Part shown: positions 46,378 to 55,702 of the stretch, piece by piece
How the letters are laid out: every line of letters starts with the position of its first letter
How positions within the stretch are numbered: position 1 is the first letter of the stretch
NCBI RefSeq assembly: GCF_016742955.1
Contig: NZ_JABBYC010000014.1
Span: 1 to 64,000, forward strand
Source: Myceligenerans indicum
GTDB taxonomy: Bacteria; Actinomycetota; Actinomycetes; Actinomycetales; Cellulomonadaceae
Direction: 5' to 3'
Length of the DNA stretch: 64,000 bases
Position numbers and translations under genes: made by a program
Notes under the pieces: model-generated
Told to the model about the DNA's origin: nothing
Databases searched by the model: none
The model's input: the letters and a program-made list of their open reading frames with translations, nothing else

Positions 46378-48153
46378 TCACGTGAGCTGCCCCGCCACTG
46401 CCCGGCCCGTGGTCCTGCCGGTGAAGAGGCAGCCGCCCAGGAACGTGCCCTCCAGCGCGCGGTGGCCGTGCACCCCACCACCACCGAAGCCCGCTGCCTC
46501 ACCGACCGCCCACAATCCCTCGATCACCTCGCCCGACGCGTCCAGCACCCGTCCGGACGCGTCGCACCACAGCCCGCCCAGCGTCTTGCGGGTCAGCACG
46601 CTCAGCCGCACGGCGAGCATCGGGCCGTCGGCCGGGTCGGTGAGCGCTCGCGGCGGCGCGACCCGGATGCGCCGGTCCACCCAGAAGGAGCGTGCGGCCC
46701 GGGTCGCCACGACCTGAGGGTCCTTGCCCAGCCCGGAGAGGACCTGCGCGTCGCGGGCGGCGACCATCGCCGCGAGCGCGTCGGCGTCGATGTGTCCCTT
46801 GGAGCCCGGCGTCCCGTCGACGAGGGCGTTCATGCCCGCGGCGAGCTCGGCGGGCGTCGTGCCCCAGACGAACTCGGGGGACCGGCGGGCGAAGGTCCGT
46901 ACCGGGACCGACCTTCCGCGGACGCGCTCGATCAGCTGCGGCACGGACTTGCCGGTCAGGTCCGGGTTCTGCTCGGAGCCCGAGAGGGCGAACTCCTTCT
47001 CCATGATCGTCTTGTTCAGCACGAACCAGGAGTGGTCGTCGCCGCGGCTGGTGATGTGCCGTAGTGCGCCCAGCGCGTCGAACCCCGGGTACAGCGGGGC
47101 GGGGAGCCGGCCGCCGTCGGCGTCGAGCCACAGCGACGACGGTCCGGGCAGGATCCGGATGCCGTGGTCGGTCCACACGGGCGAGTGGTTCGCGATGCCC
47201 TCGGGGTAGTGCCACATGCGGTCCTCGTGGACCAGGGCGGCACCGGCCTCGCCGGCGACCCCGAGCATGAGCCCGTCGGTGGAGTCCGGCACGCCCGAGA
47301 GCATGCGGTCCGGGAGCCTGCCCGCCTCGCGGGGCCAGCGGGCGCGGGCGAGGTCGTGGTTCGCCCCGATGCCGCCCGAGGCGACGACGACCGCCTGCGC
47401 GCGCAGCTCGACCTCGCCCGTGACCTCGCGGGACGACGGCGTGCCGCGTCCGGAGAAGGGCGCCGCGGCGGGAGCGTCGTCGTCGGTCAGGATCTCGGCG
47501 CGCACACCCGTGACGGCGTCCCCGGACCGGAGCACCTCGACCACGCGGTGGCGGAACCGGAGGTGGAGCAGGCCGGCTCGCGCGGCCTCACGGGCCGCGC
47601 GGACGAACGGCTCCAGGAGGCCCGGGCCGGTGCCCCAGGTGACGTGGAAGCGGGGCACAGAGTTGCCGTGCTCCGTGTCCGGGCTGGCCGACGGGAGGCC
47701 CGTCACCGGGTAGCCGCCGCGTTCGGCCCACTGCACCAGCGGGAACCAGCGCACGCCCATGGCGTGCAGCCACGGGCGCAGCTCGCCCGCGGCGAAGTCG
47801 ACGAAGCCCTCGGCCCACGCGTAGCCGTGCCTGTCGGGGCCCTCGCCACGGTCCGCGCCGGCGGCGAACCTCGCCGAGCCGAGCCAGTCCGAGAGGGCGA
47901 GGTCGGCGTCGTCGTGCACGCCGACGCGGCGCTGCTCCGGAGACCCGACGAGGAACAGCCCGCCGAACGACCACCACGCCTGCCCGCCCAGCGAGCGGGC
48001 CGGCTCCTGGTCGACGACGATCACCCGCTTGCCCGCCGCGGTCAGCTGGGTGGCTGTGACCAGGCCGGACAGGCCGGCCCCCACGACGATGACGTCGGCG
48101 GTGACGGCATCCTCGCCGACCGCGGGACCGTTGTTGGAGTCAGCGTCAGGCAT
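46378..48153 (-). CDS. FAD-dependent dehydrogenase (fumarate reductase/KstD-like)
   Basis: 591 residues from ATG 48153. N-terminal dinucleotide motif VIVVGAGLSGLVTATQL, then ARSLGGQAWWSFGGLF, typical of the FAD-binding-2 family; a C-terminal AVGEAAGFGGGGVHGHRALEGTFLGGCLFTG completes the FAD site. The family includes 3-ketosteroid dehydrogenases and fumarate reductase-like enzymes; actinobacterial members of this length are usually called FAD-binding dehydrogenase with no proven substrate. No signal peptide. Convergent with tyrA (34 bases apart) and divergent from glgX. Confidence 0.88.
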   Translation of the reverse strand: MPDADSNNGPAVGEDAVTADVIVVGAGLSGLVTATQLTAAGKRVIVVDQEPARSLGGQAWWSFGGLFLVGSPEQRRVGVHDDADLALSDWLGSARFAAGADRGEGPDRHGYAWAEGFVDFAAGELRPWLHAMGVRWFPLVQWAERGGYPVTGLPSASPDTEHGNSVPRFHVTWGTGPGLLEPFVRAAREAARAGLLHLRFRHRVVEVLRSGDAVTGVRAEILTDDDAPAAAPFSGRGTPSSREVTGEVELRAQAVVVASGGIGANHDLARARWPREAGRLPDRMLSGVPDSTDGLMLGVAGEAGAALVHEDRMWHYPEGIANHSPVWTDHGIRILPGPSSLWLDADGGRLPAPLYPGFDALGALRHITSRGDDHSWFVLNKTIMEKEFALSGSEQNPDLTGKSVPQLIERVRGRSVPVRTFARRSPEFVWGTTPAELAAGMNALVDGTPGSKGHIDADALAAMVAARDAQVLSGLGKDPQVVATRAARSFWVDRRIRVAPPRALTDPADGPMLAVRLSVLTRKTLGGLWCDASGRVLDASGEVIEGLWAVGEAAGFGGGGVHGHRALEGTFLGGCLFTGRTTGRAVAGQLT

Positions 48154-48176
48154 GACCGCAGCGTAGCGGGAAGGGC

Positions 48177-48224
48177 GGCACGGCGGGAGGGCCGGCACGG
48201 CGGGAGGGGCGGCACGGCCGGAGG
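48177..48224 (+). repeat. Three 17-bp repeats in the divergent spacer
   Basis: GGCACGGCGGGAGG occurs at 48177, 48194 and (one mismatch) 48211, period 17, in the 132 bases between the flavoprotein and glgX starts. Either a regulatory array or slippage-generated repeat. Confidence 0.85.
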
Positions 48225-48285
48225 ATCCGCACAACAGGAGGACCGGCACGACGCGCCGCGGGCCGCGCATGCCACGATGGGTGGC

Positions 48286-50694
48286 ATGTCAGCGTCGTCG
48301 GAACGGCAGGACACACCGCAGAGCACCACGGACACGTCGCGGAGCGACAACGAGACATCGTGGAGCGCCACGGACACCGCGCCGAGCGAGACCAGGCGCG
48401 GCGTCAGGGCGACCCCGCAGCGCGCGCCCGGAGCCCCCGCACCGCGGCCCGTCGTGCGGCCCCTGAAGCGACCCGCCCGGCACCGCAGCCACGTACCGGC
48501 GCTCGGCGTCCACCCGTCCTCGGACGGCGGCATCGACGTCGCCGTCCTCGCCTCCCATGCCACGGCCATGGACCTGTGCCTCATCGACGTCGACGAGTCC
48601 GGGGGCTTCCAGGAGCGCCGCATCGCGCTCGAGGGCCCGGTCTACGGCGTCTGGCACATCTACGTGCCCGACATCGCACCCGGCCAGCGCTACGGGTTCC
48701 GCGCCTACGGCCCGTGGGACCCGAAGGCCGGACTCCGCCACAACCCCGCCAAGCTGCTGGTAGACCCCTACGCCCGCGGACTGGTCGGTGAACTGCGGTA
48801 CGGACCCGAGGTGCTCGGCTCACCACCCGTCGACGACGACGGAACCCTGTTGGCCGACCCCTACGGCCCCCGCGACAACCGCGACTCGATCGCGCACGTG
48901 CCCCACGGGGTCGTCGTCGGCCTGCCGCCCCTGCCGCGGGTGAACCGGCCGCGCGTGCCCTGGGCGGACACCGTCATCTACGAGGCGCACGTGCGCGGAC
49001 TGACCCTCCTGAACGAGAACATCCCCGAGGAGCTGCGCGGCACCTACGCCGGCGTCGCCCACCCCGCCACGATCGAGCACCTCACCTCGCTCGGGGTCAC
49101 CACCCTCGAACTCCTCCCGATCCACGCCTCCGCCACCGAGACGCGGCTCGCCACCCAGGGGCTGACGAACTACTGGGGCTACAACACCCTCGGCTTCTTC
49201 GCCCCCAACAGCGCCTACGCCACCCGGGCCGCCCGGGAGAAAGGCGCCGGGGCGGTCCTCGACGAGGTCCGTGGCATGGTCCACCTCCTGCACGAGGCGG
49301 GCATCGAGGTCCTGCTCGACGTCGTGCACAACCACACCTGCGAAGGCGGCCAGGACGGCCTCCACATCTCCTGGCGCGGCCTCGACAACCCCGTCTACTA
49401 CCTGCACGACGGCGCCTCACCCGCCGCGCTCGCGGACGTCACCGGCACCGGGAACTCGCTGGACCACCGCCGCCCGCGCGTCATCCAGATGGCGCTGGAC
49501 TCGCTGCGCTACTGGGCGCAGAACGTCGGCGTCGACGGCTTCCGGTTCGACCTCGCCGTCACCCTCGCCCGCGGATCCTTCGGGTTCGACCCGGACCACG
49601 CCTTCCTCGTCGCGCTGCAGACCGACCCCGTCCTGTCCGGACTGAAACTCGTGGCCGAACCGTGGGACGTCGGACCCGGCGGCTGGCAGACCGGCAGGTT
49701 CCCACCCCCGCTGGCCGAGTGGAACGACAGGTTCCGCGACGCCATGCGCGGGTTCTGGCTGGAATCGCCCCGACGAGGCTCCCACGGCGAACCGATGCGC
49801 GGACTGCCCGAGCTCGCGACCCGGCTGGCCGGCTCGGCCGACCTGTTCGGACCCGGCGACCCGCCGCTCGTGCGCGGGCCGGTCGCCTCCGTCAACTACG
49901 TGACCGCCCACGACGGATTCACCCTCGCCGACCTCGTCGCCTACGAGCACAAGCGCAACCACGCCAACGGCGAGGGCAACCACGACGGCACCGACAACAA
50001 CCTGTCCTGGAACCACGGGCTGGAGGGACACACCCCGGGAGGCGACGACGCCACCACGGAACCCTGGGAGGCCATCGTGCCCCTGCGGCGGCGCTCGCAG
50101 CGGAACCTGCTCGCGATGCTCCTGCTCTCGGCGGGCACCCCGATGATCACGGCCGGGGACGAGTCAGGGCGTTCGCAGGGCGGCAACAACAACGCGTACG
50201 TGCAGGACAACGAGGTGTCCTGGATGCCGTGGAAGCTCGACACGGCGGGGGAGGACCTGCTGGCCACCACCCGGTTCCTGGCGAAGCTGCGGCACGACCA
50301 CCCGGCGCTGCGGGCCGACTCGTTCTTCCTCGGCACACCCCGGCCGTACGAGCCGCACCCCGACCTGCTGTGGTTCTCCGAGACGGGTGAGCCGATGAGC
50401 GTCGCGGGGTGGGACGCACCCGGCCGTCACGTCCTGCAGATGCTGCGCACGGGACCGGGCGACGACGACGCGGACGTCCTGCTCGTGATCAACGGCGGCC
50501 TGTCCGACGTCGTCGTCACCCTCCCTGCCCCGCCGGGCTCCGCGGAGCGCGGGGCCCCGGCGAAGCGCTGGGACCGCGTCTGGGACTCGGCCTGGGACCG
50601 TCCGGAGCCGCCGGACGAGGAAGAGCGACGGTGCGAGGCCACGACGACGCTCGATGCCCTGAGCGTTCAGGTCTACCTGACCACGTCGCCGTGA
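48286..50694 (+). CDS. glgX: Glycogen debranching enzyme
   Basis: 802 residues, GH13 subfamily 11; hydrolyses alpha-1,6 branches of glycogen limit dextrins. A Ser/Thr-rich tail of about 65 residues precedes the CBM48-like domain (HPSSDGGIDVAVLASHATAM, YGFRAYGPWDPKAGLRHNPAKLL). Catalytic Asp422 (FRFDLAVTLAR), Glu458 (LVAEPWDVGPGG) and Asp543 (VTAHDGFTLADLV). ATG 48286 has GGGTGG just upstream; ATG 48277 is also possible. Without the tail it matches normal GlgX length. Works with GlgP in glucan breakdown, though about 30 kb away. Confidence 0.94.
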   Translation: MSASSERQDTPQSTTDTSRSDNETSWSATDTAPSETRRGVRATPQRAPGAPAPRPVVRPLKRPARHRSHVPALGVHPSSDGGIDVAVLASHATAMDLCLIDVDESGGFQERRIALEGPVYGVWHIYVPDIAPGQRYGFRAYGPWDPKAGLRHNPAKLLVDPYARGLVGELRYGPEVLGSPPVDDDGTLLADPYGPRDNRDSIAHVPHGVVVGLPPLPRVNRPRVPWADTVIYEAHVRGLTLLNENIPEELRGTYAGVAHPATIEHLTSLGVTTLELLPIHASATETRLATQGLTNYWGYNTLGFFAPNSAYATRAAREKGAGAVLDEVRGMVHLLHEAGIEVLLDVVHNHTCEGGQDGLHISWRGLDNPVYYLHDGASPAALADVTGTGNSLDHRRPRVIQMALDSLRYWAQNVGVDGFRFDLAVTLARGSFGFDPDHAFLVALQTDPVLSGLKLVAEPWDVGPGGWQTGRFPPPLAEWNDRFRDAMRGFWLESPRRGSHGEPMRGLPELATRLAGSADLFGPGDPPLVRGPVASVNYVTAHDGFTLADLVAYEHKRNHANGEGNHDGTDNNLSWNHGLEGHTPGGDDATTEPWEAIVPLRRRSQRNLLAMLLLSAGTPMITAGDESGRSQGGNNNAYVQDNEVSWMPWKLDTAGEDLLATTRFLAKLRHDHPALRADSFFLGTPRPYEPHPDLLWFSETGEPMSVAGWDAPGRHVLQMLRTGPGDDDADVLLVINGGLSDVVVTLPAPPGSAERGAPAKRWDRVWDSAWDRPEPPDEEERRCEATTTLDALSVQVYLTTSP

Positions 50695-50711
50695 CGTCAC
50701 CCGCACCGGGG

Positions 50712-50740
50712 CGGCCGCCGCGTCTCCTGCCCGGCGGCCG
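50712..50740. terminator. Terminator hairpin between glgX and pectinase genes
   Basis: CGGCCGCCG (50712-50720) pairs perfectly with 50732-50740 over an 11-base loop in the 79-base convergent spacer, so it may serve both genes. Confidence 0.55.
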
Positions 50741-50773
50741 GCCCGGCGCGGTCCCTGCCGGGGCCCCGCCCGG

Positions 50774-53700
50774 TCAGGACACCCGGTCGCCCCGGGTGGC
50801 CCGCCTCGTGTAGTCGAGCCGTGGGGCGGGCGGTTCCTCCATCCCCTCGCCCAGGTAGTACGACACGTGCGGCGGCTGGTTGTACGCCGTGTTCTGCCAG
50901 GCCACCGCCGTGCGGTACATCGGGTCCGACATCAGGGTGCGCAGCCGGTATCCCGTCGGGTCCACCGTGGTGGCGATCCGCAGCGCCGTGGAGTCCTCGG
51001 TGCGGGTGAGGATCTCCTCGCGCCAGTCGCCGAACAGGTCCGCCTGGAGCGACACGTTGCCCTTCGTGTAGTTGTCCGAGAGCGTCCCGGTCGCGCGGTA
51101 GAGCTCCACCTCCTGGTCGTTCTCCCAGTCCCACTTGGCGATGGTGGGGACCCCGGCCCCGGCGTCGAGGGAGAAGTCGTGGTCGCCGATCTCCCGCAGG
51201 AGGTCACCATCCCACCAGGTGAGGAAGTTGGCCGCCGGGATGGTGGTGGACAGCAGCTCGCCCGACGCCGCGCGCAGCTCACCGACCCGCGAGTTCCAGG
51301 CGTAGTCGCCGCCCACGGCCCACGCCTCGGCGCCGTCGTGCCGCGGGTCGATGTCGCCCGCCGCGGCGCGTCCGGTGTCCTGGTCGGCCGGGATCGACCA
51401 CAGCACCTCGCCCGTGGCCGCGTCACGGAACGTGGCGCCCACGTCGCCCGAGGCGCCCATGTCCTCGTGCGCGGCGAACACCTCCAGGCCGTCGCGCGAC
51501 GGGTCCAGGTCGCTCACGTGCATGGCGTCGCCGTGGCCCAGCCGGGTGCTGTACAGCCCCGTGCCGTCGTCGTCCACGGTCATCGAGCCGAAGACGAGCT
51601 CGTCGACCTGGTCGCCGTCGACGTCGGCCACGTGCAGGGAGTGGTTGCCCTGGCCCGCCCACTCGGCACCGGCCTCGTCGGAGTCGAAGACCCAGCGCTC
51701 GCGCAGGTGTTCACCGTCCCAGTCGAAGGCGGCGATGACCGTCCGCGTGTAGTAGCCGCGGGAGAAGACCGCGGACGGGTGCTCGCCGTCGAGGTAGGCC
51801 GTCGCCGCGAGGAAACGGTCCACGCGGTTGCCGTACCCGTCGCCCCAGTCGGCGACCCTGCCCCGCGGCGGGACGTAGTCGACCGTGTCGAGGGCGACGC
51901 CCGTGGCGCCGTCGAACACCGTCAGGTACTCCGGGCCCGCGAGGACGCGCCCGGAGGTGTTGCGGTGGTCGGCGTGCGGGTTGCCGATGACGGTTCCGGC
52001 CGCGTCGGTGGTGCCGTCAGCCGTCTTGGTCAGCATCTCGGCCCGGCCGTCGCCGTCGTAGTCGAACACCTGGAACTGCGTGTAGTGCGCTCCGGCCCGG
52101 ATGTTCACGCCCAGGTCGATCCGCCACAGCCGCGTCCCGTCGAACTCGTACGCGTCGAGGTAGACGTTGCCGGTGTAGCCGGACTGGGAGTTGTCGTGGG
52201 CGTTGGACGGGTACCACTTGACGACGATCTCGTACTGCCCGTCGCCGTCGACGTCGCCCACCGAGGCGTCGTTCGCGCCGTAGGTGTAGGCCTCACCGTC
52301 GGGCGTCACGCCGCCGGACGGCTTCTCCAGCGGGATGTCCCGGGTCTGGCCGTCCCACGGCGTGAACTCGCCGGTGGCCCAGCGTTCGGGCCCGTGGCCC
52401 CTGCCCCGCACCTCGCTGACGCGGTACACCGAGTCCGCCGTACCGTGCGGGTCGGTCAGGTTCGTCGAGCCGGTGACCGGCGCGTCCGTGATCCGCTCGC
52501 CGTCGCGGTAGACGTGGAACCCGATCGCCTCGGGGTCGCTGCCGAGCATGCGCCAGCCCAGGTAGACGCCTCCGTCCGGGAGCGTGGCGGCGACGGGCGA
52601 CCGGTCGATCCGCTCGGCCTGGCGAGCCAGCAGGGTGTCGTCCGGTGACGTCACACCGTCCGACGGTGCCGACCCGCCGCCCGCGTTCATCGCGACCACT
52701 GTGTAGTGGTACGGCACCGTGGTCAGCACGTCCGTGTCCGCGAAGGTGGTCCCGCCGGACGTGCCGACGGCCACCGGTTCCTCGCCGTCGGACCCGGCAC
52801 GGAACACCCGGTAGTAGAGCGCCCCGTCCGTCGCGGTCCAGCTCAGCGACACCAGGTGCTTGCCCACCTCGCCGACGGCGAGGCCGGCCGGCGTGGCCGG
52901 AACCTCCACGTCCGGGTCGATCGTGGAGACCTCCAGGGGTGCGCCGGCGAGGCGCTCCGTCCCGGACTCGTCCAGGGTCACCACCGTGTAGGTGTAGCGG
53001 AGCCCGGGCAGTGCGGTCGTGTCGGTGTACGCGCCCGCGGTGACGTCGGCAACGGCCTCACGCCCCGGCGAGCCCTCGGCCGTCCGGTACACGCGGTAGC
53101 CCGCGGCGTCGTCGGTCTCGTCCCAGGTGAGGGGGACGGTGCTGGTCACGCCGTCGAACGTCACCTCGCCGGCGGCGAGGTTCGACACGGCCGTCTCGAG
53201 CGGCGTGACCGTCAGGCCGTTCAGCCAGCCGCGGGCGACGATGTCGAGGGTCCCGTCCGTGACCTCGACCGGCTGGATCACCCGGCTCGACACGGACCCG
53301 CGGCCCGCGTTCGACGAGCCGACGTCCCGCCCCTCGACGGTGAGGCCGAGCCGCGCGGTGCCGAGCATGTCACCCCAGTAGGCGGTGACGGCGTAGCTTC
53401 CGGGCACCAGGTCGACGGCGAACGGGGTGTCGGCGGACGGCAGGAGGAAGTCGCGTTCCATGGCGTCGGGGGCGTAGTCCCAGTCGGTGCCGCGGTCGCG
53501 GCCGGCGGGTCCGGTGCCGCCGGTGAAGCCGTACCCCAGGCCCTCGTCGTAGAGGGTGGTCGGGTCGACGGCCGTCCAGCCGTCGAGCGTCTCGTTCCCG
53601 GCGAGCTGGAGGTCGAACTTGTACAGCGCTGCCTTCGTGGTGACCGTGACGGCGTCGGAGGCCGCCGAGTCGCCCCGGCCGTTGGTCGCCACCACGCGCA

Positions 53701-55432
53701 GGTCGTAGCTGGTGCCCTCGGTCAGCCCCGTGAGGTCGGCGAGCGGGATGGTGGACGTCGTGGCGAGCGTCCACGCGCCGCCGGCCTCGCGCCGGAACAC
53801 CCGGTAGATGTCGGTGTTCTCCGTCTCGTCCCAGGTCAGGCGGACGCTGGAGTTCGACACCGATTCCGTGGCCAGCCCCCTCGGGGTGGCCGGGACCTCG
53901 GCGGGCGGTTCGACGTCGACCACCTCGCCGGACAGCGGGATGCCGAGCCCGGCGGTGTCCCGCGCCACGAGGCGTGCCATCTGGATGGCGCCGTACTCCT
54001 GGAAGTGGGTGTCGTCGGTGGTGCCGTCGGGCCGGTTCGGGTAGACGCCGGCGGGCACGTGCAGGAACACCGAGGTGGCGGCCTCGGGCCCGATCTCGTT
54101 CAGGTAGGCCCGGCTGCCGGCCGACAGGTCGACCAGAGGGACGTCGAGCTCGGCGGCCAGTTCGCTCGCCTCGCGGACGTAGTCGGGGAAGGAGACGTTG
54201 AACTCGCCCGTGTCCGGGTCGAAGGAGCGCCGGGAGACCGGGGTGACGAGAATCGGCGTCGCGCCGCGCTGCCGTGCGCCGTCGACGTAGGTGCGCAGGT
54301 AGTTGCGGTAGTCGGCGGGAGCCGCATAGCGGTCGTCGACGCCGTAGCTGTTGTCGTTGTGCCCGAACTGGACGTAGAGCGTGTCGCCGGGACGGATCCG
54401 GGTCAGCACCTCGTCCAGGCGGCCCTGGCTGATGAAGTTCTTCGACGAGCGCCCGCCGATCGCCTTGTTCGTGACCACGACCTCGTCCGACAGGAACCGG
54501 TCGATCATCTGGCCCCAGCCGGCCTGCGGCACCCAGTACGGGTCGTAGGTCTGGACCGTGGAGTCGCCCGTGACCCACACGGTGGGCCGGGCGCCCGGGG
54601 CGCGTTCGGCGTTGCGGGTGATGGTCAGACCCGCCAGGTTCGCCGCGCTGCCCGCGAACTCGAGGTTGAGCTGACCGTCCACCAGGGCGATCTCGAACGA
54701 CGTCGTGACGAACTCGCCGGCGTCCGCCTGCGTGGGTGCGACCTTCTCGATCTGTTCCGCGGTGATCGCGATGTCGGTGGCGCCGTCCGGGTCGCCGGCG
54801 ACCACGTCGATCGTGTAGTCGCCGCCCGGCAGGTCGGCCACGAGTTCGGTGTCGCCGACGGTGACGAAGTCGGTGTGCAGTGCGTCCGGCGTGCCGCGGT
54901 CGGTCCCGCCCACCGCGGACGGGTCGACCCAGCCGAGGCGGTTCCCGGCGGTGTAGGCGGTGGCGGCGTCCAGGCCCCGAGCACCGTCGGCGACGGCGCC
55001 GGGCCCGAGGTCGAGGACGAGGCCGTCGCCCGGCAGCTCGACGTCGGGCACGCCGACCAGGGAGCCGACGGCGGGGGCGCTGGGGGCGCTCTCGCCGTCG
55101 GCGCCGAGTGCCGTGGCCCGGTAGTAGTGGACGGCGGTGGTGTCGATCCCGGGGTCGGTGGCGAACACGGTGCGCTCGTCGGTGCGCGCCACCTCGGTCC
55201 ACGGCCCGTCGAGCTGCTCGGCGCGACTCAGTGCGTAGCCGGTCGCGCCCTCCACCTCGTTCCAGCGGAGGGTCAGGGAGTCCTGGTCCGCGTACGCCAC
55301 ACGGACCGAGTCGGGCGGGGCGGTCACGGCCGCGGCCGGGGCCGCCGTGACGGCGGAGGCGGGAAGCGCCAGAGCCGCGGCCAGTGCTGCGGCACGGAGT
55401 CCTGGCGATCTGCGGAGGGTCGGTCGGGTCAT
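50774..55432 (-). CDS. Secreted rhamnogalacturonan acetylesterase / family-11 rhamnogalacturonan lyase
   Basis: 1552 residues, exported (signal peptide about 1-31 ending near ASAVTAAPA). Domain order as I read it: fibronectin III (about 38-120); esterase N-terminal sandwich (about 140-280); SGNH esterase of the CE12 type (about 282-495) with Ser291 in TGDSTVQ and Asp473/His476 in DDTHFQEYGA; FN3 (about 520-605); a second sandwich like that before the esterase (about 610-720); two FN3 (about 730-915); and a PL11 lyase domain from about 935 (PDGGVYLGWRMLGSDPEAIGFHVYRDG) to the end. It would deacetylate and cleave pectin rhamnogalacturonan I outside the cell. No LPXTG or membrane anchor. Confidence 0.9.
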   Translation of the reverse strand: MTRPTLRRSPGLRAAALAAALALPASAVTAAPAAAVTAPPDSVRVAYADQDSLTLRWNEVEGATGYALSRAEQLDGPWTEVARTDERTVFATDPGIDTTAVHYYRATALGADGESAPSAPAVGSLVGVPDVELPGDGLVLDLGPGAVADGARGLDAATAYTAGNRLGWVDPSAVGGTDRGTPDALHTDFVTVGDTELVADLPGGDYTIDVVAGDPDGATDIAITAEQIEKVAPTQADAGEFVTTSFEIALVDGQLNLEFAGSAANLAGLTITRNAERAPGARPTVWVTGDSTVQTYDPYWVPQAGWGQMIDRFLSDEVVVTNKAIGGRSSKNFISQGRLDEVLTRIRPGDTLYVQFGHNDNSYGVDDRYAAPADYRNYLRTYVDGARQRGATPILVTPVSRRSFDPDTGEFNVSFPDYVREASELAAELDVPLVDLSAGSRAYLNEIGPEAATSVFLHVPAGVYPNRPDGTTDDTHFQEYGAIQMARLVARDTAGLGIPLSGEVVDVEPPAEVPATPRGLATESVSNSSVRLTWDETENTDIYRVFRREAGGAWTLATTSTIPLADLTGLTEGTSYDLRVVATNGRGDSAASDAVTVTTKAALYKFDLQLAGNETLDGWTAVDPTTLYDEGLGYGFTGGTGPAGRDRGTDWDYAPDAMERDFLLPSADTPFAVDLVPGSYAVTAYWGDMLGTARLGLTVEGRDVGSSNAGRGSVSSRVIQPVEVTDGTLDIVARGWLNGLTVTPLETAVSNLAAGEVTFDGVTSTVPLTWDETDDAAGYRVYRTAEGSPGREAVADVTAGAYTDTTALPGLRYTYTVVTLDESGTERLAGAPLEVSTIDPDVEVPATPAGLAVGEVGKHLVSLSWTATDGALYYRVFRAGSDGEEPVAVGTSGGTTFADTDVLTTVPYHYTVVAMNAGGGSAPSDGVTSPDDTLLARQAERIDRSPVAATLPDGGVYLGWRMLGSDPEAIGFHVYRDGERITDAPVTGSTNLTDPHGTADSVYRVSEVRGRGHGPERWATGEFTPWDGQTRDIPLEKPSGGVTPDGEAYTYGANDASVGDVDGDGQYEIVVKWYPSNAHDNSQSGYTGNVYLDAYEFDGTRLWRIDLGVNIRAGAHYTQFQVFDYDGDGRAEMLTKTADGTTDAAGTVIGNPHADHRNTSGRVLAGPEYLTVFDGATGVALDTVDYVPPRGRVADWGDGYGNRVDRFLAATAYLDGEHPSAVFSRGYYTRTVIAAFDWDGEHLRERWVFDSDEAGAEWAGQGNHSLHVADVDGDQVDELVFGSMTVDDDGTGLYSTRLGHGDAMHVSDLDPSRDGLEVFAAHEDMGASGDVGATFRDAATGEVLWSIPADQDTGRAAAGDIDPRHDGAEAWAVGGDYAWNSRVGELRAASGELLSTTIPAANFLTWWDGDLLREIGDHDFSLDAGAGVPTIAKWDWENDQEVELYRATGTLSDNYTKGNVSLQADLFGDWREEILTRTEDSTALRIATTVDPTGYRLRTLMSDPMYRTAVAWQNTAYNQPPHVSYYLGEGMEEPPAPRLDYTRRATRGDRVS

Positions 55433-55504
55433 TCTCGGTTCACCTCGGGGTCTCGTCGTCGAGCTCTGGGGTGGTGCCTGGACCGGGCGGCGTGGCTTCC
55501 TGAT

Positions 55505-55516
55505 TGAAAGGTTTCA
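55505..55516 (-). promoter_or_regulatory. TGAAA-TTTCA inverted repeat upstream of the pectinase
   Basis: TGAAAGGTTTCA has perfect five-base inverted arms around GG, similar to LacI-type sites apart from the missing central CG. It lies about 73 bases upstream of the pectinase start, at promoter distance. Confidence 0.4.
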
Positions 55517-55562
55517 CCGCCGTCGCGAACATCATGCACGGGATCGCGAGGCGAAGTCCAGC

Positions 55563-55574
55563 ATTTCCGGAAAT
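55563..55574 (-). promoter_or_regulatory. ATTTCCGGAAAT palindrome, LacI-type operator candidate
   Basis: A perfect 12-base palindrome with central CG in otherwise GC-rich DNA, about 131 bases upstream of the pectinase start. AT-rich arms around CG are the hallmark of LacI-family operators for plant sugar genes. Confidence 0.45.
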
Positions 55575-55619
55575 CGCTTACCCGAGAACTGGAGGAACCG
55601 CCGGCGGCGGGCCGCGCGG

Positions 55620-55648
55620 CCGGTCGCACGCCCGGGTCGTGCGACCGG
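55620..55648 (-). terminator. Terminator hairpin of the minus-strand ABC operon
   Basis: CCGGTCGCACG (55620-55630) pairs perfectly with 55638-55648, loop seven bases. It lies 55 bases after the stop of the 39-codon gene, so it likely ends the ABC operon transcript before the pectinase promoter. Confidence 0.7.
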
Positions 55649-55702
55649 ACCCTGGCTGGGCGCGGTCGCGCGACCCGGGCCGCCCCGACTCCGCGGCAGC
55701 GG

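Noticed and set aside
47164..48285. Extended 5' frame of glgX running through the flavoprotein gene
   Set aside because: The extension is antisense to the FAD dehydrogenase and lacks conserved residues; ATG 48286 gives normal GlgX content.
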